Positions 32,016-45,140 of a DNA stretch of 64,000 bases are shown here, piece after piece (the stretch's first letter is position 1; every line of letters begins with the position of its first letter). The stretch is taken from NCBI RefSeq assembly GCF_000005505.3, contig NC_016134.3, forward strand, positions 26,549,584-26,613,583, in the 5' to 3' direction. Position numbers and translations under genes: made by a program. The notes under the pieces were generated by a model. That model was not told where the DNA came from. It did not search any database and was given only the letters and a program-made list of their open reading frames with translations. Origin of the DNA: Brachypodium distachyon. Its lineage: Eukaryota > Streptophyta > Magnoliopsida > Poales > Poaceae.

Positions 32016-35000
32016 TGAAACGACCGCCCCCTTACTAGGGTTCGATCTTTGTGCTTATTTGTGCTAGTCTCTGGATCGACTCACTAGCACACACAGTTCA
32101 AGATGTAATACCAAGATACAAAGGTCAAAAGTACTTTATTACATCGTATCATCCAGAACCTAAATTGTACTTACAAGCTGCAGCGGAAAGGTAGAGCAAA
32201 AGGGTCTCATCTACTCCCAGAGGAGAGAGCATGTTGGAATGTAAGCACATGACCCAAATAACATCGACGAACCTCACTCTTCGTCTGATTCACCTGCATT
32301 ATTAATTGCAGCCACTACGTGGTCAATACATTGAATGTATTGGCAAGCTCACCTGGAAGTTATAACAGATCCTACCAAGTATATGCAATTGAGGTATAGT
32401 AGGGTTCAGGTTTTATGGCGTGGTAGCAAAACATAGTTTATCTTACTAGAATTGAATGTTACAATATTGATAACTAATGGACACGGGGTAAAAACACCCA
32501 TGCTCCTATTAACCTAGAGCACATTTGAGTAGAAACATCAAGTGCCCCTACCCTGTTCAAACCATTTGTTTTATTTAAGAAGTTGGAATGAGTGAGACCT
32601 TCCTTACAGCCCCAATATCTAGTTGCTCATAATTGTCCGTAACCGAGGACACGCCTAAGTACTTAGTTTGACACTCTCGAGAGGTTGTACACATTCCCCA
32701 CAAGAATTCAACGTGTTAATCCCTTGCTGTCCTCCCGGGGGAGTAGCAACGGCATCGACTTCAAGAATTTTCAGAACATGTTTGCCCAGACCACCTGAGG
32801 GACCCGCGCTCCCACTGAAGCGACCGCCCCCGTATACGGGTTCGATCTCTGTGCTTTAGTGCTAGTCCCTGGATCGACTCACTAGCACACACAGTTTCAA
32901 GATGTAATATCATACTACAAAGGTCTCAATATTACAACGACTCATCCAGAATTTAAAAAGGTACTTACAACTCGCATAACCTCACGGGTTAGCTGGAAAG
33001 AAAACAATTGTTTAGCAGCGGAAAGCGAAAGATACAAGGGCACATCAACACCACGGTGAGAGCGTGTTGGAATGTAGGCCCGTAACCCAACAAACAGAAC
33101 GTACATCTTACTCGTCGTCGGAGCATCCTGCATCATCAAACGATGCAGCCACTAGGGTCAATACATTGAATGTATTGGCAAGATTCACTAGGAGTTATAA
33201 CAGAACCTACCAAGTATATGCATAATGTGGCAAAGTGGAGTTCAGGCTATTTGCGTGGAAGCAGAACATAAATTACCCTACTACAAAGGGTTGTTATAGT
33301 AATGTTAACTAATGGACACGGGGTAGACACACCCATGCTCCTATTAACCTAGAGTACATTGAAGTGGATTCTTCAAGTGCTCCTACCCTGTTCAACCATT
33401 CCTTTTATTTAAGAAGTTAGAATGAGTGAGACTTTCCTTACAGCTCCACATCTAGTCGCTCAAATTGTCCGTTGCCGGGGACACGGCTAAGTACTTAGTT
33501 TTGACGCTCTCGAGAGTTTGTACACATTCCCCACAAGAAACCGACGTGTTAATCCCTTGCTGTCCTCAGGGTAGAGTAGCAACGGCATCGATTACGAGAT
33601 TTTCAGAGGTAATTCCCTAAACCACGAGAGAATCACGCTCCCCCTACACGGCTACCTCAGTACAATTCCTCGGGTCTAGGTTCATACAACTAACTCTTGT
33701 CTCGCCAGAGCCCATATAGCATTGTGGTTGTACTAGAAGCTTCTAAATAGGAAACTAGTCCAGTCTCAGTTACCCCAGGTGGCATTCCACATTTGCAATG
33801 TAGGCGCTCCCCGAATCCACGGGAGAGACGTCCATGGACGATCCATTCCTGAATCCACAGGAACTCGACTCAGAGGGACCCATAGAAATGGACCTGACGC
33901 CACTAATCCTCAAAATCCTCAAAGCAGCCCACCCAGGATGGTTCATTGAATTAGTTGTTTTGCCTTACATCTAACAAAAACATTTCATATAGCGAAAGGC
34001 ATAACAATATCATAATGTAGTTATTTCCCCCACGATACTACCATAGCTTAGCATTCAACTATAATCGATGGTAATTTGGTAGCAAGGTAATGGCGAGGGT
34101 AAACTATACTACCTGGGATTTGTAGTTAGCATAGAGTACGAGTAATAGTCCTATCAATGCATCTCTACCAACAACACTAATGCATAAGTATTTTAAAACA
34201 ACAATAATAATGGGATATGATCAAAGTGAACCTGCCTTGTCCAAGGTTGTGATAGTTCTCGCACTATTCGCAACAACAAGAAATACACTCCACACAATCT
34301 AAAATAAAAGAAACACACACAATAAACACAACATTCAATACAAAACCATGCCATGATGCATATGCCAAGATGATGCACACAAAGGTTACTTCTAACGTAC
34401 AAAGTTTCGTTTCTGTTTTGAAAAGGCTCTCAAAAGATTTGGACAGATTATACAACATCAAAGTGGTAATTAATATGCATGATACATGAATAGGGTTTAA
34501 AACAAAAGATTGTGCGGCTTTTGCAACATAGAGCAATATTTAACTTGTATGCCATGATTATACACAAGATAATTTCTTTTCTGGTCCTAATGGACAGAGA
34601 ACAAGTTTAAATAATTTTACAGCAAGATAACATGTTCAAAACTATTTTGAAACAATTCATTCGAAATTTAAACCATAATCAACCATTCTGTAAATAGCTA
34701 CTGTCTAAGTTGTTCAAAACTGAAAGGTGCGGAACACAATTTTTGGACAAACGGTTTGAAAGATATGATGCTTTGAAGTTGTAGGGTCTTTTCTTGAAAA
34801 AAAACATAATCTACTACGGCCGAAAATAAAATAAAATAAAATAAAAAGGGCACTGCCACGTGGCATGGCGGGATTGGCCGGGCTTAGGGTTCCGGCCGGC
34901 GGGGGCGGCGGCGGGCGGCGCGGGGCGGCGCGGCGGCGGGCGCGGGCCGGCGGCGCAGGCGAGCAGCAGGGGCGGCGCGCGCGGGGCAGCGCGGCGCGGC

Positions 35001-37592
35001 AGGGGGCGCGGGCACGCGGGCAGGCGGCGTGAGGGGGTCGCGCGGGCGCGCGGCGAGCGGCTGGGGCGGCGCGCGCAGCGCGGCGCGGGCACGCGGTCGC
35101 GGACGAGCGGCAGCACGGCGGCGAGGCCCCCTGGGAAATCAGGCGGCCCGCGCGGCGCGGCGCGGGCACGCGGTCGCGGACGAGCGGCAGCACGGCGGCG
35201 CGGGCGCGGGGAGGTCGGCCGGCGGCCGGCGCCGGAGAAGACGGCGGCGCGGCGGTGCGCGGAGCGCCAAATCAGAAACGGCTCGCGTCATGGCGTTCGG
35301 GACGGGGAGAGGAGAGAGGCTAGAGGAGTGGCGCGGGCGGAAGCTCACCGGAACGACGGCAAAATGCGAAGAACGGCGACGTCCGTGAAGAACTTCGGCG
35401 AGAAATTAAATCCTAACCGATGCGAAATTGGGCGTGGGGTTTGGGGGAAGTGGAGGAGAAAAGCGAGGGCTTCGGGGTGACGCGCAAGAATTTGGAGAAA
35501 ACGGCCCGAGCGCGGAGAAATCGGAGGTGGAGTCGTGGGCAGTTCGCGGGCGTGCGTGGCCGGATTTTTCGGACGGAGGTTGAAGATGACGCGTGGGTCC
35601 CACCGGTTAGTGAGAGCGGGTGGCTCGGGCGGGGCGGAGCCGGTTCGGTCCGGTCCGGTCCGGTCCGGTTCGACCGGTTCGGCCGGTTTTCCTCGGTTTT
35701 TTCTTTTTCTTTTTTTTTTCCTTTTCTTTTATCTATTTTCTGTTTTTGAACCTCAAAATTGATTCGGAGCTCCAAATCACTCCAAATAAAATGCAACAAA
35801 ATTTGTCAAATCATATTTTCATATGATCTAACTTTTTGAGCAAGAATTTTCTCAAAATAAAATATTTAAAAATACATTTGCCTATAAAATGGCTTTTAGG
35901 GCCCTTAGGCTATCGAATCAAATTTTTTTTTTAAAATACTTTCAAAAGCCAATTATGCGATAGCTTTATATATACATTAAATCCCTTTTTATCACAATAC
36001 CCTCATGGGTTAAAAAAGCAAATAGTCAAGAGCAAGATCAAAGCCCAAAATCAAATAAAGGAATTTTTGCAAAAGGGTTTTCTGGGCAAACTGTAGGGTT
36101 TTCAAAGTGATCAAATACAAGGGTGACATGATGCTTATGATATGCAATGCATATGAAGAATTTTGAAAATTGGGATGTTACACCCACCTACACAACTACC
36201 TCAGTACAATCCCTCGGATCTGGGTTCACATTTCTTACTCCATCCAGCCAGAGCCCATTTAGTTTGTGGTTGTACTGGAAGCTACTAAACAGGAAACTAG
36301 TCCAGTCTCTGATACCCCAGGTGGCATTCCACATTTGCGACGGAAGCGCTCCCCGAATCCACGGAAGAGACGTCCATGGACAATCCATCTCCGAATCCAC
36401 GGAGACTCGACTCAGAGGGACCCATAGAAATGGACCTGACGTCGCATAACATCTCAAAATCCCAAAGCAGTCCACCCAGGATGGTTCATCAGGGTTGTTT
36501 TTGCCAAGTTTCCAAAATCTCTCCACATCATCATTTCACAGTGATTGAGATTCCCTCCCACGTTTACTAACATAGCATGGCTAAGCTAAACTAATCGCGA
36601 TGGATATTGGTGGAGGATTCATGACAAAGGTAACCCTATAGCTAGTAGGTCAATCATAGCTAGCATAAGTACGAGTAATAATCCTATCAATGCATTTCTA
36701 TAAACAACTCTAATGCATAAGTATTTTAAAAAGAATAATAATAGCATATGATCAAAGTGAACTTGCCCTGGTAGCAGTTGGAGTTCAAACACTCGTCACA
36801 ATCACAAGGTTCGCTCTCCGAGAAAACTATTCAAATACAATCAACATACACACACATAAACACACAATTCAAACGTAACAAAAGATTGTATGCTATGATG
36901 CAATGCAAAACATGTGACATGATTGGGTTTATTTTATTCGGGTGATCTACTGATCCTAAGCATAAGTAATTAAAATAAATGCATTAGGGTTTTAAATAAA
37001 AGGGCAAAAAAATTTTATTAAAACCTTAAATAAGGTTTTATTGGCATCAGTCAAATAATTTAACTCAAAATATTTATTTCTCTGTCCTATTGGACAGAGG
37101 ATAATTAAACAAAATTCTGGGCACTGGTTTCAATTAAAAAGGTCTTCTAAATAATTAGTTATGATTTAAATGGCATTAAACACTATTCTGAAATTTGAAT
37201 GTGATTCAAATATTCAAATTTGAAATTGGATGTGGATCATTAAATTTGGCCAAACAGATTAAAAGATATGATCATTTGAAGTTACAGGGGCTTTTATGCA
37301 AAAGTGCCATTTAATTATTCCGGGTAACTAAAATTAGATTTTTATTTTTAATTTACCGTGCCACGTGTCAGAATCTAATTGGACGATCTAATCTACACCG
37401 TTGATCAAGATCCAACGGTCGGGATCTCACCTTCGGGAACTAGGGTTCCGGCGAGGCTTCTCCGGTGGCGGCGCGGCACAGGCGGGCGGGGGCGGGCGTG
37501 CGCCGGGGAGGCCGGTGGCGCGGGGATGGCCGGGGACGACGCGGCACGGCACGACGGAGGCAGGGACGCGATCGGCGGCTCTCGGGGACGGC
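32016..37592 (-). mobile_element. Tekay-type LTR A, split by solo LTR B and joined to an internal scrap
   Basis: It starts TGAAACGACCGCCCCC in the CACTA array. Sequence runs 32016-32815, then continues at 36188 after the nested LTR B, up to about 37592 in its GC-rich core. There it abuts a piece of internal 5' leader (37593-38104). The remaining part of the LTR (towards its TGTAACATCCC end) is missing. The preceding bases TCACC are not repeated after LTR D (CCCTG). Confidence 0.75.
32816..36182 (-). mobile_element. Tekay-type solo LTR B nested in LTR A
   Basis: The unit begins TGAAGCGACCGCCCCC and ends GGGATGTTACA. The 5-bp direct repeat CCCAC flanks it (32811-32815 and 36183-36187), and removing it restores the sequence of LTR D near 47265-47290. 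The length is 3,367 bp. A very GC-rich tract (34860-35250) holds the presumed promoter and leader of the LTR, and open frames there are compositional artefacts. Confidence 0.9.
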
Positions 37593-38104
37593 GGACGTTG
37601 CCAAAAGCTGTTGGGCTTCCCATCTATAGAAAATAAAGAAGGAGATAAGGGAGTATCAGTGACATGATCAATTGGTCGAATGTAAGTAAAAATATAATAA
37701 AAGTGGTAGAGTGGGAATCAAGTGATAAACATTAATATCAAGGGTGGGAATGTAAATATACAACTGGATGGATACTAACATGTGAACAACATGGCAACAT
37801 GATTATAGTGGTGTATGGTGTAAAAATCAAATATGCATCTGTGGTATAATATAATAAACATGCATATGTGGTAATAAGCATAGTATTCGGTGTATATGTG
37901 AGATAAAACAATAAACATGTCATGCATATGCAAGATATAAATGCAAAGATTTAGATGAATAGGGATAAGGAATAAAATACATGTATATATATATAGATCA
38001 GATAGGGATAAGAAATAATCCTAAGGTTTGGTCTTTGGTCTTGTCTTATCCAAATCCAAACTAGGGTCATGTTCCTACAGGCAACACATTGCACTGATAT
38101 CATC
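37593..38104 (-). mobile_element. Internal 5' leader scrap of a Tekay-type Gypsy
   Basis: This 512-bp piece is nearly identical to 45895-46409, the leader between the first internal reading frame and the primer-binding site of the element downstream, including the start MGSPT. It sits between LTR A and LTR C, so almost the whole internal region of an upstream copy has been deleted. Confidence 0.8.
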
Positions 38105-40312
38105 TGAAGCGATCCTCCCCCTCACTAGGGTTCGATCTTTGTGCTTATTTGTGCTTGTCCCTGGATCGACTCACTAGGACACACAGTTCAAGATGTAATA
38201 CCAAGATACAAAGGTCAAAAGAACTTTATCACATCGCATCATCCAGAACTTAAATTGTAGGCAACTGGTGGAGGATTCATGGCAAAGGTAACCCTATAAC
38301 TAGTAGGTCAAGCATAGCTAGCATAAGTACGAGTAATAGTCTTATCAATGCATTTCTACAAACAACTCTAATGCATAAGTAATTAAAAACAAGTAATAAT
38401 AGGATATGATCAAAGTGAACTTGCCTTGATAGTAGTTGGTATTCAAACATTCTTCGCAATCACACAGTTCGCTCTCCGAAAAAACTATACAATCAAGCAA
38501 ACATACACATACATAAACACACCATACAACCAAAAGAATATGTATGCCATGATGCAATGCAAAACATGTCACATGAGTGGTTTGATTTTATTCAGGTGAT
38601 CTACTGGTCCAAAGCATTGAGAATTAAGCATACGCAATTAGGGTTTTTAAGCAAAAGCAAAGGTTAGGGTTTAAACCCTAAAATGAGATTTTATTTGCAT
38701 CTGCAAAGCAATTTAATTCAAAATATTTATTTCTCTGTTCCATTGGATAGAGGACACTAAAACAAAATTTTGGGCACTGGATTCATTCAAAAAGGACTTC
38801 TAGATAATTAGTTATGATTTAAATGGCATAAAACCCTAATCTGTAATTTGAATGTGATTCAAATATTCAAATTTGAAATATTTCCTAAGGATTCCAAAAA
38901 GGTGTGGATCACTAAATTTGGCCAAACAGATTTAAAGTTATGATCATTTGAAGTTACAGGGGCCTATCTGCAAAATGCCATTTAATTAATCCGGGGGATT
39001 AAAATTAGATTTATTTTATAAAAATAGATGCCACGTGTCGTGTACCTATTCGTCAGTACCGGTTCGGTTAAGTGAATAAAAATGGATCTAATCGGAGTCG
39101 TTGATCAAACATCGGACGGACGAGGGGCTAGGGTTTTACCGGGCGGCGGCGGCGGTCACCGGAGACGGAGAGGATGGCGGCGCGGGCACGAGCGCGGGGT
39201 CCTCCGGTGAAGCTGACATCGCAGGGGTGGCCGGGGATGACGCGGCGCGGCACGGCGGAGACGGGGGCGCGGTCGGCGTGGGCTCGGGCGGTCGGGGTCG
39301 TCGCCTAGGTCGAAGAAGACGCGGCGGCGCGGGCAGTGAACTCCGGCGAGCTTTGGGTGCGACGGGGCGGCGCGGCGGTGCACGGAAGAAGAAATGGCGC
39401 GCGCCAAATGAAGCGCAATGACGAGTAGAAGAAGAGGGGGAAGAAAATGGCAGCGCTTACCCTTAGGGTTCACCGGCGACGAAGGAGAAAGGCGGCGGCG
39501 CGAGTGTGGCTCCGGCGAAGAATTTCGGTGGCGTGGTTGCGCGATTGGCTGGGGAAGTAAGGGGGAAAGAGAGAGGGGGTCACGGGGCTTAAAAGGACGC
39601 GCTCGGGGCGGCAAAAGGAAAGGCGGAGGAGGAGATTGCGGCGGCGAGCGCGCGGGGACGGCGGCCGGGAATCGCGGCGGCGGCGCGGGTGCTTTCCTTC
39701 GGGAACGAAGGCCCTGACAGGTGGGCCCCACCTGTCAGCGGGTGCGGGCGCGCGCGTGCGGGCGCTGGGCTGGTTGGGCGGCGGGCGCGCGCGAGGAGTT
39801 GGGCCGGTTCGGCCCAATTCGGCCGGGCCGGTCCGTTTGCTCCTTTTTTTTCTTCTTTTACCCTTTTCTTTTTTCTGTTTTTCTTATACCTTTGATATCT
39901 TTTGATTTCGAACTCCAAATTGGTCCAAACAAAATCCAGAAAATTTGAAAAATCATGTCCTACCATGATACAACTTTTGGGAGTAGTTTCTCTTCAAAAT
40001 AAACTACATAAAAATACATTTGCCCTATAAATGCCTTTAGGGCCATATATCTATTTAAAGAAAATACATTTTCAACTCCAATGATTATCCAAAAATTATG
40101 GGATAGCTTATATATGCATTAAACCCCTTTTATACACAAAACCTATTGGTTTGAAGATCCAAAGTTCAAATGGGTGTAAACCCTAAGGTTCAAGTTGAAA
40201 TAAAACTTTTAAAGCCTTTTTGAGATTCAAATTTGAATTCAAACATGCAATTGTGGCATGATGCTCATGGGTGCAATGCACATGTAAAAGTTTGAAATTT
40301 TGGGATGTTACA
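38105..40312 (-). repeat. 3' LTR C of the Tekay-type Gypsy, with internal deletion
   Basis: It begins TGAAGCGATCCTCCCCC and ends GGGATGTTACA. Compared with LTR D, about 1.1 kb is missing at 38259-38262, where sequence corresponding to 46565 joins that corresponding to 47676. Confidence 0.85.
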
Positions 40313-40330
40313 GACCTAACCCCCTTAAGA
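40313..40330 (-). other. Polypurine tract of the Tekay-type Gypsy
   Basis: On the minus strand AAGGGGGTTAGGTC lies directly before the TGTAACATCCC start of the 3' LTR, which is the expected place for the plus-strand DNA primer. Confidence 0.65.
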
Positions 40331-41772
40331 TGAATCTCGTCCTCGAGATTCGGTGTGGTTAGCAAAGAGGTGTGGGTGGTCTTCTCGAAGATCATCTTCG
40401 CGTTCCGAAGTGGCTTCTTCTTCTGTATGATGGTCCCACTGGACTTTGCAAAACTTGATGGTCTTGGATCGGGTCTGTCTCTCAGCTGTGTCCAAGATTC
40501 TGATCGGTTTCTCCTCATAGGTGAGGTCACTCTGCAATTTCACTTCTTCTAGGGGTATCGTATCCCTTAGTGGTGTGTCGGCCATCTCGGGGTGACACTT
40601 CTTTAGTTGTGATACATGGAAGACATTGTGAACATTGGACAGTGTTTCCGGTAAATCCAACTTGTAAGCCACTTCTCCTTGGCGTGACAAGATTTTGAAA
40701 GGCCCAATTAAATGGGGTGCTAACTTTCCTTTTATACCAAATCTCTTCACTCCGCGTATCGGCGAAACTCTGAGATACGCTCTATCTTCAGCTTCATAGG
40801 TAACTTCCCTACGTTTTGTATCCGCATAGCTCTTCTGTCTTGACTGAGCTACCTTCAGTCAGTCTCGGATGAGTCTAACCTTTTCTTCGGCATCTTTTAT
40901 CAAGTCCGGGCCGAATAGGCTACGATCTCCTACACCATCCCATAACAATGGTGTTCTGCACTTCCTTCCATATAAAGCTTCAAATGGTGACATTCCTATG
41001 CTGGCTTGGAAGCTGTTGTTGTATGAGAATTCTGCATACGGCGGGTTGTCATCCCAACTGGATCCATAATCTAGAGCGCATGCTCTCAACATATCTTCAA
41101 GGATCTGATTTACTCTCTCAGTCTGTCCATCCGTCTGCGGATGAAAAGCTGTGCTGAACTCTAGTCTCGTTCCCAGAGACTCATGTAGTTGTCCCCAAAA
41201 TCTTGAGGTAAATTGGGTGCTCTGTCAGAAACTATCTCCTTGGGTACTCCGTGTAAACACACTATTCTTGATATGTAGCGTTTCGCTAACTGTGCACCGG
41301 TGCATGTAGTCTTCACCGGTATGAAGTGAGCAACTTTGGTCAAACGGTCAACCACTGCCCAAATGGAATCATATCCTGATCTGGTCCTTGGCAAACCGGT
41401 GATAAATTCCATGCCAACTTTATCCCATTTCCAATTCGGTATAGGCAGCGGTCTTAGCAATCCTGCTGGCTTCTGGTGCTCTGCCTTAACTCTGCTGCAC
41501 ACATCGCACAAGGCAATAAACTCTGCGATGTCACGCTTCAATCTGGACCACCAAAATGTTTCCTTGAGGTCCATGCATATCTTCGTGTTTCCAGGGTGGA
41601 TTGAGTACGGTGAATCATGAGCTTCTTGTAAAATCAGCTTCCTGATTTCCGGATTCTGCAGTACGCAAATGCGTTTACCGAACCATATGGTTCCTTGGTC
41701 GTCTTCTCGAAAATCCTTGGCTTTTCCGATAACCATATTTTCTTTTATATCCTTAATTTCCGAGTCACTCTT
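40325..41772 (-). pseudogene. Integrase with chromodomain (Tekay-type Gypsy pol, C-terminal part)
   Basis: Starting at 41772 the frame shows an HHCC zinc-binding segment (H..H..CDVC, near 41560-41480) and the catalytic core. At the first acidic position the sequence reads GMEF, a Glu where related integrases usually have Asp. The second Asp is in VSDR near 41230. A frameshift at about 41215 shifts the core, which continues through HPQTDGQTERVNQ near 41120 with the third acidic residue. A TGA at 40859-40861 interrupts again. The last 141 codons (40750-40325) end with a chromodomain-like stretch (KVQWDHHTEEEATSE), which in this lineage targets insertion to marked chromatin. Confidence 0.85.
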
Positions 41773-44430
41773 CTATGCTTCTCTAATCTTATCTAGCAGT
41801 CTGGGCTGCACTTCCATGGTAGCTAGATATCCTTCCGGTACTATCTCCAGTCTGAGGTCCTTGAACTGTTCACACAACTCTGGTGGTAATTCTCCAGCCG
41901 TTAGTCCATTAATATAGCCCTTGCGGCTCAATGCATCGGTTACAACATTAGCCTTGCCTGGATGGTATTGCAGACTCAGGTCATAATCCTTTATCAGTTC
42001 TAACCATCTTCTCTGCCTCAGATTCAACTCCTTCTGAGTGAATATGTATTTCAGGCTCTTGTGATCCGTGAACAGTTCACAATGTTTCCCCATTAGGTAG
42101 TGTCTCCAAGTCTTCAAGGCGTGCACTACTGATGCTAGTTCCAAGTCATGAGTGGGATAGTTGCCTTCGTGGCTCTTTAGTTGCCGCGAAGCGTACGCTA
42201 CAACTCTTCCTCCTTGCATTAACACTCCTCCCAATCCTTGACGTGAGGCGTCATAGTATACTTGAAAATCCTCTTGTAGGTCAGGCAAAACAAGGATGGG
42301 TGCAGACACTAGTCTTTTCTTCAACTCCTGGAAGCTCTCTTCACAACTCTCATTCCAGGTAAACTTCTTCTCCTTCTTTAAGAATTTCGTCATAGGTTTA
42401 GCTATTTTGGAGAAGTTCTCAATGAACCTCCGGTAGTAACCAGCAAGTCCAAGAAAACTGCGGACTTCTCCGACATTATTTGGGGCCTCCCATTCTGTAA
42501 CTGCTGCAACCTTACCTGGGTCAACAGCTACTCCGGCTCCTGACACTATGTGTCCAAGAAAGCTGACTTCTAACAACCAAAACTCGCACTTGCTGAATTT
42601 GGCGTACAGCTTGTGCGCTCTCAACTTCTCCAATATCATGTGCAGATGCTGCTCATGCTCTTCCTTGCTCTTGGAATAGATCAAAATGTCATCGATGAAT
42701 ACCACGACAAACTTGTCCAAGAATTCCATGAACACCTTGTTCATCATGTTCATGAAGTATGCGGGTGCATTGGTCAAACCAAAAAGCATCACGGTGTATT
42801 CATACAGTCCATACCTAGTGGTGAATGCCGTCTTGGGTATATCCATCTCTTGGATTTTCAACTGAAAATACCCTGATCGTAGATCGATCTTTGAGAACAC
42901 TTGAGCTCCCTTCAATTGATCGAAAAGATCATTGATTATGGGCAAAGGATACTTATTCTTTATCGTCACTTCGTTTAGTGAGCGATAGTCAATGCACATC
43001 CGTTGGCTCTTGTCCTTCTTTTCTACGAACAGGACAGGTGCTCCCCATGGTGATGAACTGGGGCGGATGAACCCTTTCGCTAACTGTTCAGCTAGCTGCT
43101 TCTTTAATTCTTTCAACTCATCCACAGCCATCTTATAGGGTGTCTTGGCTATGGGTCCACTTCCTGGCATCAACTCAATGAGAAATTCCACGTCACGTGG
43201 CATACCTGGCAACTCTTTTGGGAAAACATCCGGATACTCATTCACTACTGGAACCTCGTCCAGGCTAACCCCCTTAAGAGAATTGACCTTAGGTCTCTTA
43301 AGTTCAAAAACTGACTTGAAGCGGATTCTCTTATTCCCTGGAGTGGTGAGGGTGATGGTTCTTCTGACACAGTCTATAAGTCCCTCGTACTTGGCCAGCC
43401 AATCCCTTCCTAGGATGACGTCCAAACCCATGGACCCTATTATTATTAGGTCCGTGGGAAAGGTGTGTTTTCCTATTTCCAAACTTAGCCCACGGCTGTC
43501 ATAGGCGGCTATCAATTCTCCCCCTGGTGAGTTTACTTTCATGGTGTTGGCTAATGTGCTGACAGGTAATCCATTTTGATGCACAAAACCTCTTGATATG
43601 AATGAATGGGATGCACCGGTATCAAACAGTACTAAAGCCTTAAATGAATTAATGCTAAAGGTGCTGATGACTATACCTTGCTCCTCGGTGATCTCTTCCA
43701 TGTCGATGTGGTTCACGTTGCCCTTCTGGAATGGGTTTGGTTTAACCACGTTCCCTCCAAATCTCTCTGGGCAATCGTTGGAGTAGTGCCCCATCTTGTG
43801 GCACTTGAAACACTCCACCTGGCTCATGTCCCTGCCAGGGTTGCGGTTCTGTACGGCTCCATTGCCGTTGGTGTGGCCCTTTCCATTGCCACCTTGGTTT
43901 TCGCCTCCATTGTGGTTACCATTCCCGTTGTGGTGCCTCGGGCGCTGCTGCTGGTGCTTGCTGCTGTTGTTGATTCCGGTATGGCGGTTCTGATGGCCAT
44001 ACCCTCCACTGCGTCTGTCGTTGTGACCTCCGGCCCTATGCAGAGATGAGCTGCCGCTGCCGTCCTGGGTGATGCGCGGCTTCTGATGCGGCCCCGCGTG
44101 AGAGCCTCCCTGGTGGAGTCTTCTCTTGCGGTTCTCCATTTGATGGAGCTTGTTCTCCAACACAATCGCCTTGTCAATGAGCGATTGGTAGGTAGGTGTG
44201 TAAGCAACGGCCAACTGAACGGAGAGCTCATCGTTCAGCACATCCAAGAACCTCTCTCGGCGCTTGGCATCCGTGTTCACCTCGTCCAGCGCATAGCAGG
44301 CGAGACTGTTGAACTGGTCAATGAACTCGACCACTGTACGGCTTCCCTGTCTGAGCCGTAGAAACTCTTTCTTCTTCAGATTAAGCATCCCCGCCGAGAT
44401 GTGGGCAGTGCGGAAGGCTTCTTGAAACAT
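41773..44430 (-). pseudogene. Gag-protease-reverse transcriptase-RNase H frame (Tekay-type Gypsy)
   Basis: An open frame of 885 codons: end of the gag core (residues 1-100), a Gly/Asn/His-rich linker, a CCHC zinc knuckle (Cys207 to Cys220), the protease motif FDTGAS (Asp270), reverse transcriptase with KIDL (Asp516) and FIDD (578-581), then RNase H motifs up to about residue 840. Its true start lies upstream: gag codons continue to 44769 and beyond but are broken by stops near 44578 and 44477. A TAG at 41773-41775 ends the frame before integrase. Confidence 0.85.
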
Positions 44431-44830
44431 ATCCCATGTGACATGCTCAATGGGGGTGGTGATCTGGTAGTTCTCCTACCAGGATGCTGCTGGTCCTTCC
44501 AACAGATGGGCTGCAAACCGAACCTTCTCTTCCTCGGTGCAATTTATGGTTACCAAGTTCTTGTTAACAGAGCGGAGCTAGTCGTCTCCCACGATTGGGT
44601 CGGGTGAGCTGGAGAAAGTGGGTGGGCGCAAACGCAAGAACCTGGTCAACATATCCACTTGTGGAGGGTGGTGTTGTTGGTTGTTGTCGTTCTGCTGATT
44701 GTTGTTGTTGGCTAACTGCTGAGTGATCATCTGGAAGAATTGGGTCTGTGCTGCCAACAGTTGCTGCATGGTTGCAGCATTCCCTTCTGCGTCAGCATTG
44801 TTAGCCTCGGCATTATTGGTGGGGTTCCGG
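44431..44830 (-). pseudogene. Gag N-terminal part with two stops (Tekay-type Gypsy)
   Basis: A Gln/Asn-rich start (44769 onward, many QQ and NN) leads to FLRLRPPTFSSSPDP, a typical start of a Gypsy gag core. A stop follows at 44578-44580 and a second near 44476, after which the frame joins the long 885-codon ORF. Confidence 0.75.
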
Positions 44831-45140
44831 CGTCTCGGAGGTATCTGTTTAGGGTAGCATAGATGAGGAAACAGATAGAATAGAGCTAAGGATAACTAAA
44901 CCCCCAAACAAGATATAACTCAAGCATATATCAATCATACACTCATCAATCAAAAGGGTTTTGAAAAAAAAATCATAGCAAAACACACTTGTTTATGGTG
45001 GGACATTGCCCATAAAGAAAAGAGTACGAGGAAAAGGCAATCGACCTACATTGCCATACACATAGATTGCATGGTCAATGACTAACTCGCAATCCTGATA
45101 ATGAAAAGAAAAAGAATAAGTCTGGTAGGCATGAACAGAT

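Noticed and set aside
34860..35480. 206-codon frame rich in Gly, Ala and Arg
   Set aside because: It is in the GC-rich core of solo LTR B, has frames open on both strands for compositional reasons, and has no counterpart at the same place in LTR D.
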